Both the position numbers and the translations under genes were made by a program. Under the pieces are notes generated by a model. The model was not told where the DNA came from, did no database searches, and saw nothing but the letters and a program-made list of their open reading frames with translations. A DNA stretch of 13,529 nucleotides from NCBI GenBank assembly GCA_016781115.1, contig JADDQX010000049.1:1-13529 (forward strand). The letters run 5' to 3'. Origin of the DNA: Actinomycetota bacterium (lineage in GTDB: Bacteria; Actinomycetota; CADDZG01; WHSQ01). Positions within the stretch are counted from its first letter, which is position 1. The number at the start of each line of letters is the position of its first letter. Shown here one piece after another: positions 13,206 through 13,529 of the stretch.

Positions 13206-13529
13206 ATGTCCCACTCCATCCCATATCCGACACCGGCGTCCGATGCGATTCGCCAGAAGATGCGGAATCAGAGCAGGCAGAACACCACCCCAGAGCTCGC
13301 TTTGCGGCGAGAGCTCTCCCGAATAGGGATTCGCGGGTACCGGCTGCATCGCCGCCCGGTTCAAGAGATTCGTCGTACCGCAGACATAGTTTTCTCAAGA
13401 GCCCGCTTGGCTGTCTTCGTCCAAGGGTGTTGGTGGCACGGCTGCGCCGACCACTGGAGCCCCCCGAGGAACAACCGGCAGTGGTGGGTCACGAAGATTG
13501 AGGAGAACCGGACTCGAGACGCCGAGACG
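13206..13529 (+). CDS. vsr: Very short patch repair (Vsr) family DNA mismatch endonuclease, 3'-truncated by the window edge
   Basis: This frame is open for 108 codons up to the last base with no stop. It reads MSHSIPYPTPASDAIRQKMR at the start, then NTTPELALRRELSRIGIRGY, RLHRR, TADIVFSRARLAVFVQGCWW, HGCADHW and NNRQWWVTKIEENRTRDAET. This is the order and wording of Vsr endonucleases, which nick next to T:G mismatches arising from deaminated 5-methylcytosine and usually accompany a cytosine-5 methyltransferase. The catalytic Asp (TADIVF) and the Trp-His of GCWWHG are present. The residue matching His64 of E. coli Vsr is Gln here. About 30-40 C-terminal residues should lie beyond the edge. The ATG at 13206 gives a normal-length lead-in, but the nearby agga is too close to be an ideal ribosome-binding site. 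The next gene to the right may be the partner methyltransferase, but this cannot be seen. Confidence 0.85.
   Translation, partial: MSHSIPYPTPASDAIRQKMRNQSRQNTTPELALRRELSRIGIRGYRLHRRPVQEIRRTADIVFSRARLAVFVQGCWWHGCADHWSPPRNNRQWWVTKIEENRTRDAET

Noticed and set aside
13132..13398. Minus-strand frame across the Vsr region
   Set aside because: No family features, and it overlaps the recognisable Vsr reading on the plus strand.
13206..13529. Foreign codon usage as proof that the Vsr gene was transferred
   Set aside because: 29 of its 108 codons end in A or T, but the first part of serS has nearly the same share, so composition gives no support.

Overview
The window is GC-rich chromosomal DNA with dense genes, short spacers, GTG/TTG starts and start-stop overlaps. 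Together with a lipoprotein-type peptide-binding protein, this fits a high-GC bacterium, most likely an uncultured or little-studied member of the Actinomycetota. That assignment is inferred from style and protein character, not from a phylogenetic marker search. No stretch longer than 300 bases lacks a gene.

Layout. (1) Bases 1-716 hold the 3' end of an oligopeptide-ABC ATPase, probably the last gene of an operon that enters from the left. (2) A 97-base spacer carries a two-copy 35-bp repeat with inverted ends. (3) On the minus strand, 814-2025 is a NapA/KefB-type cation/proton antiporter. (4) Bases 2195-8310 hold a complete Dpp/Opp-type peptide importer in the order permease C, binding lipoprotein, permease B, ATPase D, ATPase F. 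A DUF1028 protein (8319-9167) follows 8 bases later and ends with a motif resembling a putative peptidoglycan-binding module. (5) On the minus strand, larB-larC (11091-9164) encode two of the three nickel-pincer cofactor biosynthesis proteins; larE is not in view. larC overlaps the DUF1028 gene tail to tail by 4 bases. (6) Diverging from larB are a DUF4446 membrane protein and serS, followed by a class II tRNA-Ser(UGA). (7) At the right edge is the start of a Vsr-family (very short patch repair) endonuclease that runs off the window.

How the parts work together. The five transporter genes form one polycistronic unit. A strong GC hairpin directly after the binding-protein gene probably sets a high ratio of binding protein to membrane components. 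The left-edge ATPase is a close paralogue of the operon's own ATPase F, with 64 of 80 residues identical in the core. Two related peptide importers therefore seem to sit side by side with only the antiporter gene between them. The DUF1028 protein is placed to act on the imported peptides or on cell-wall fragments, but its reaction is unknown. larBC feed cofactor synthesis for a LarA-type racemase or epimerase elsewhere. serS and tRNA-Ser place an aminoacyl-tRNA synthetase beside one of its substrates.

I do not see a clearly new multi-gene system. The items that most merit a second look are the intergenic repeat, the Ca-loop and paired cysteines of the binding protein, the widened cysteine motif of ATPase F, the DUF1028 linkage, and the tRNA-Ser/Vsr junction as a possible edge of a defence or mobile region.
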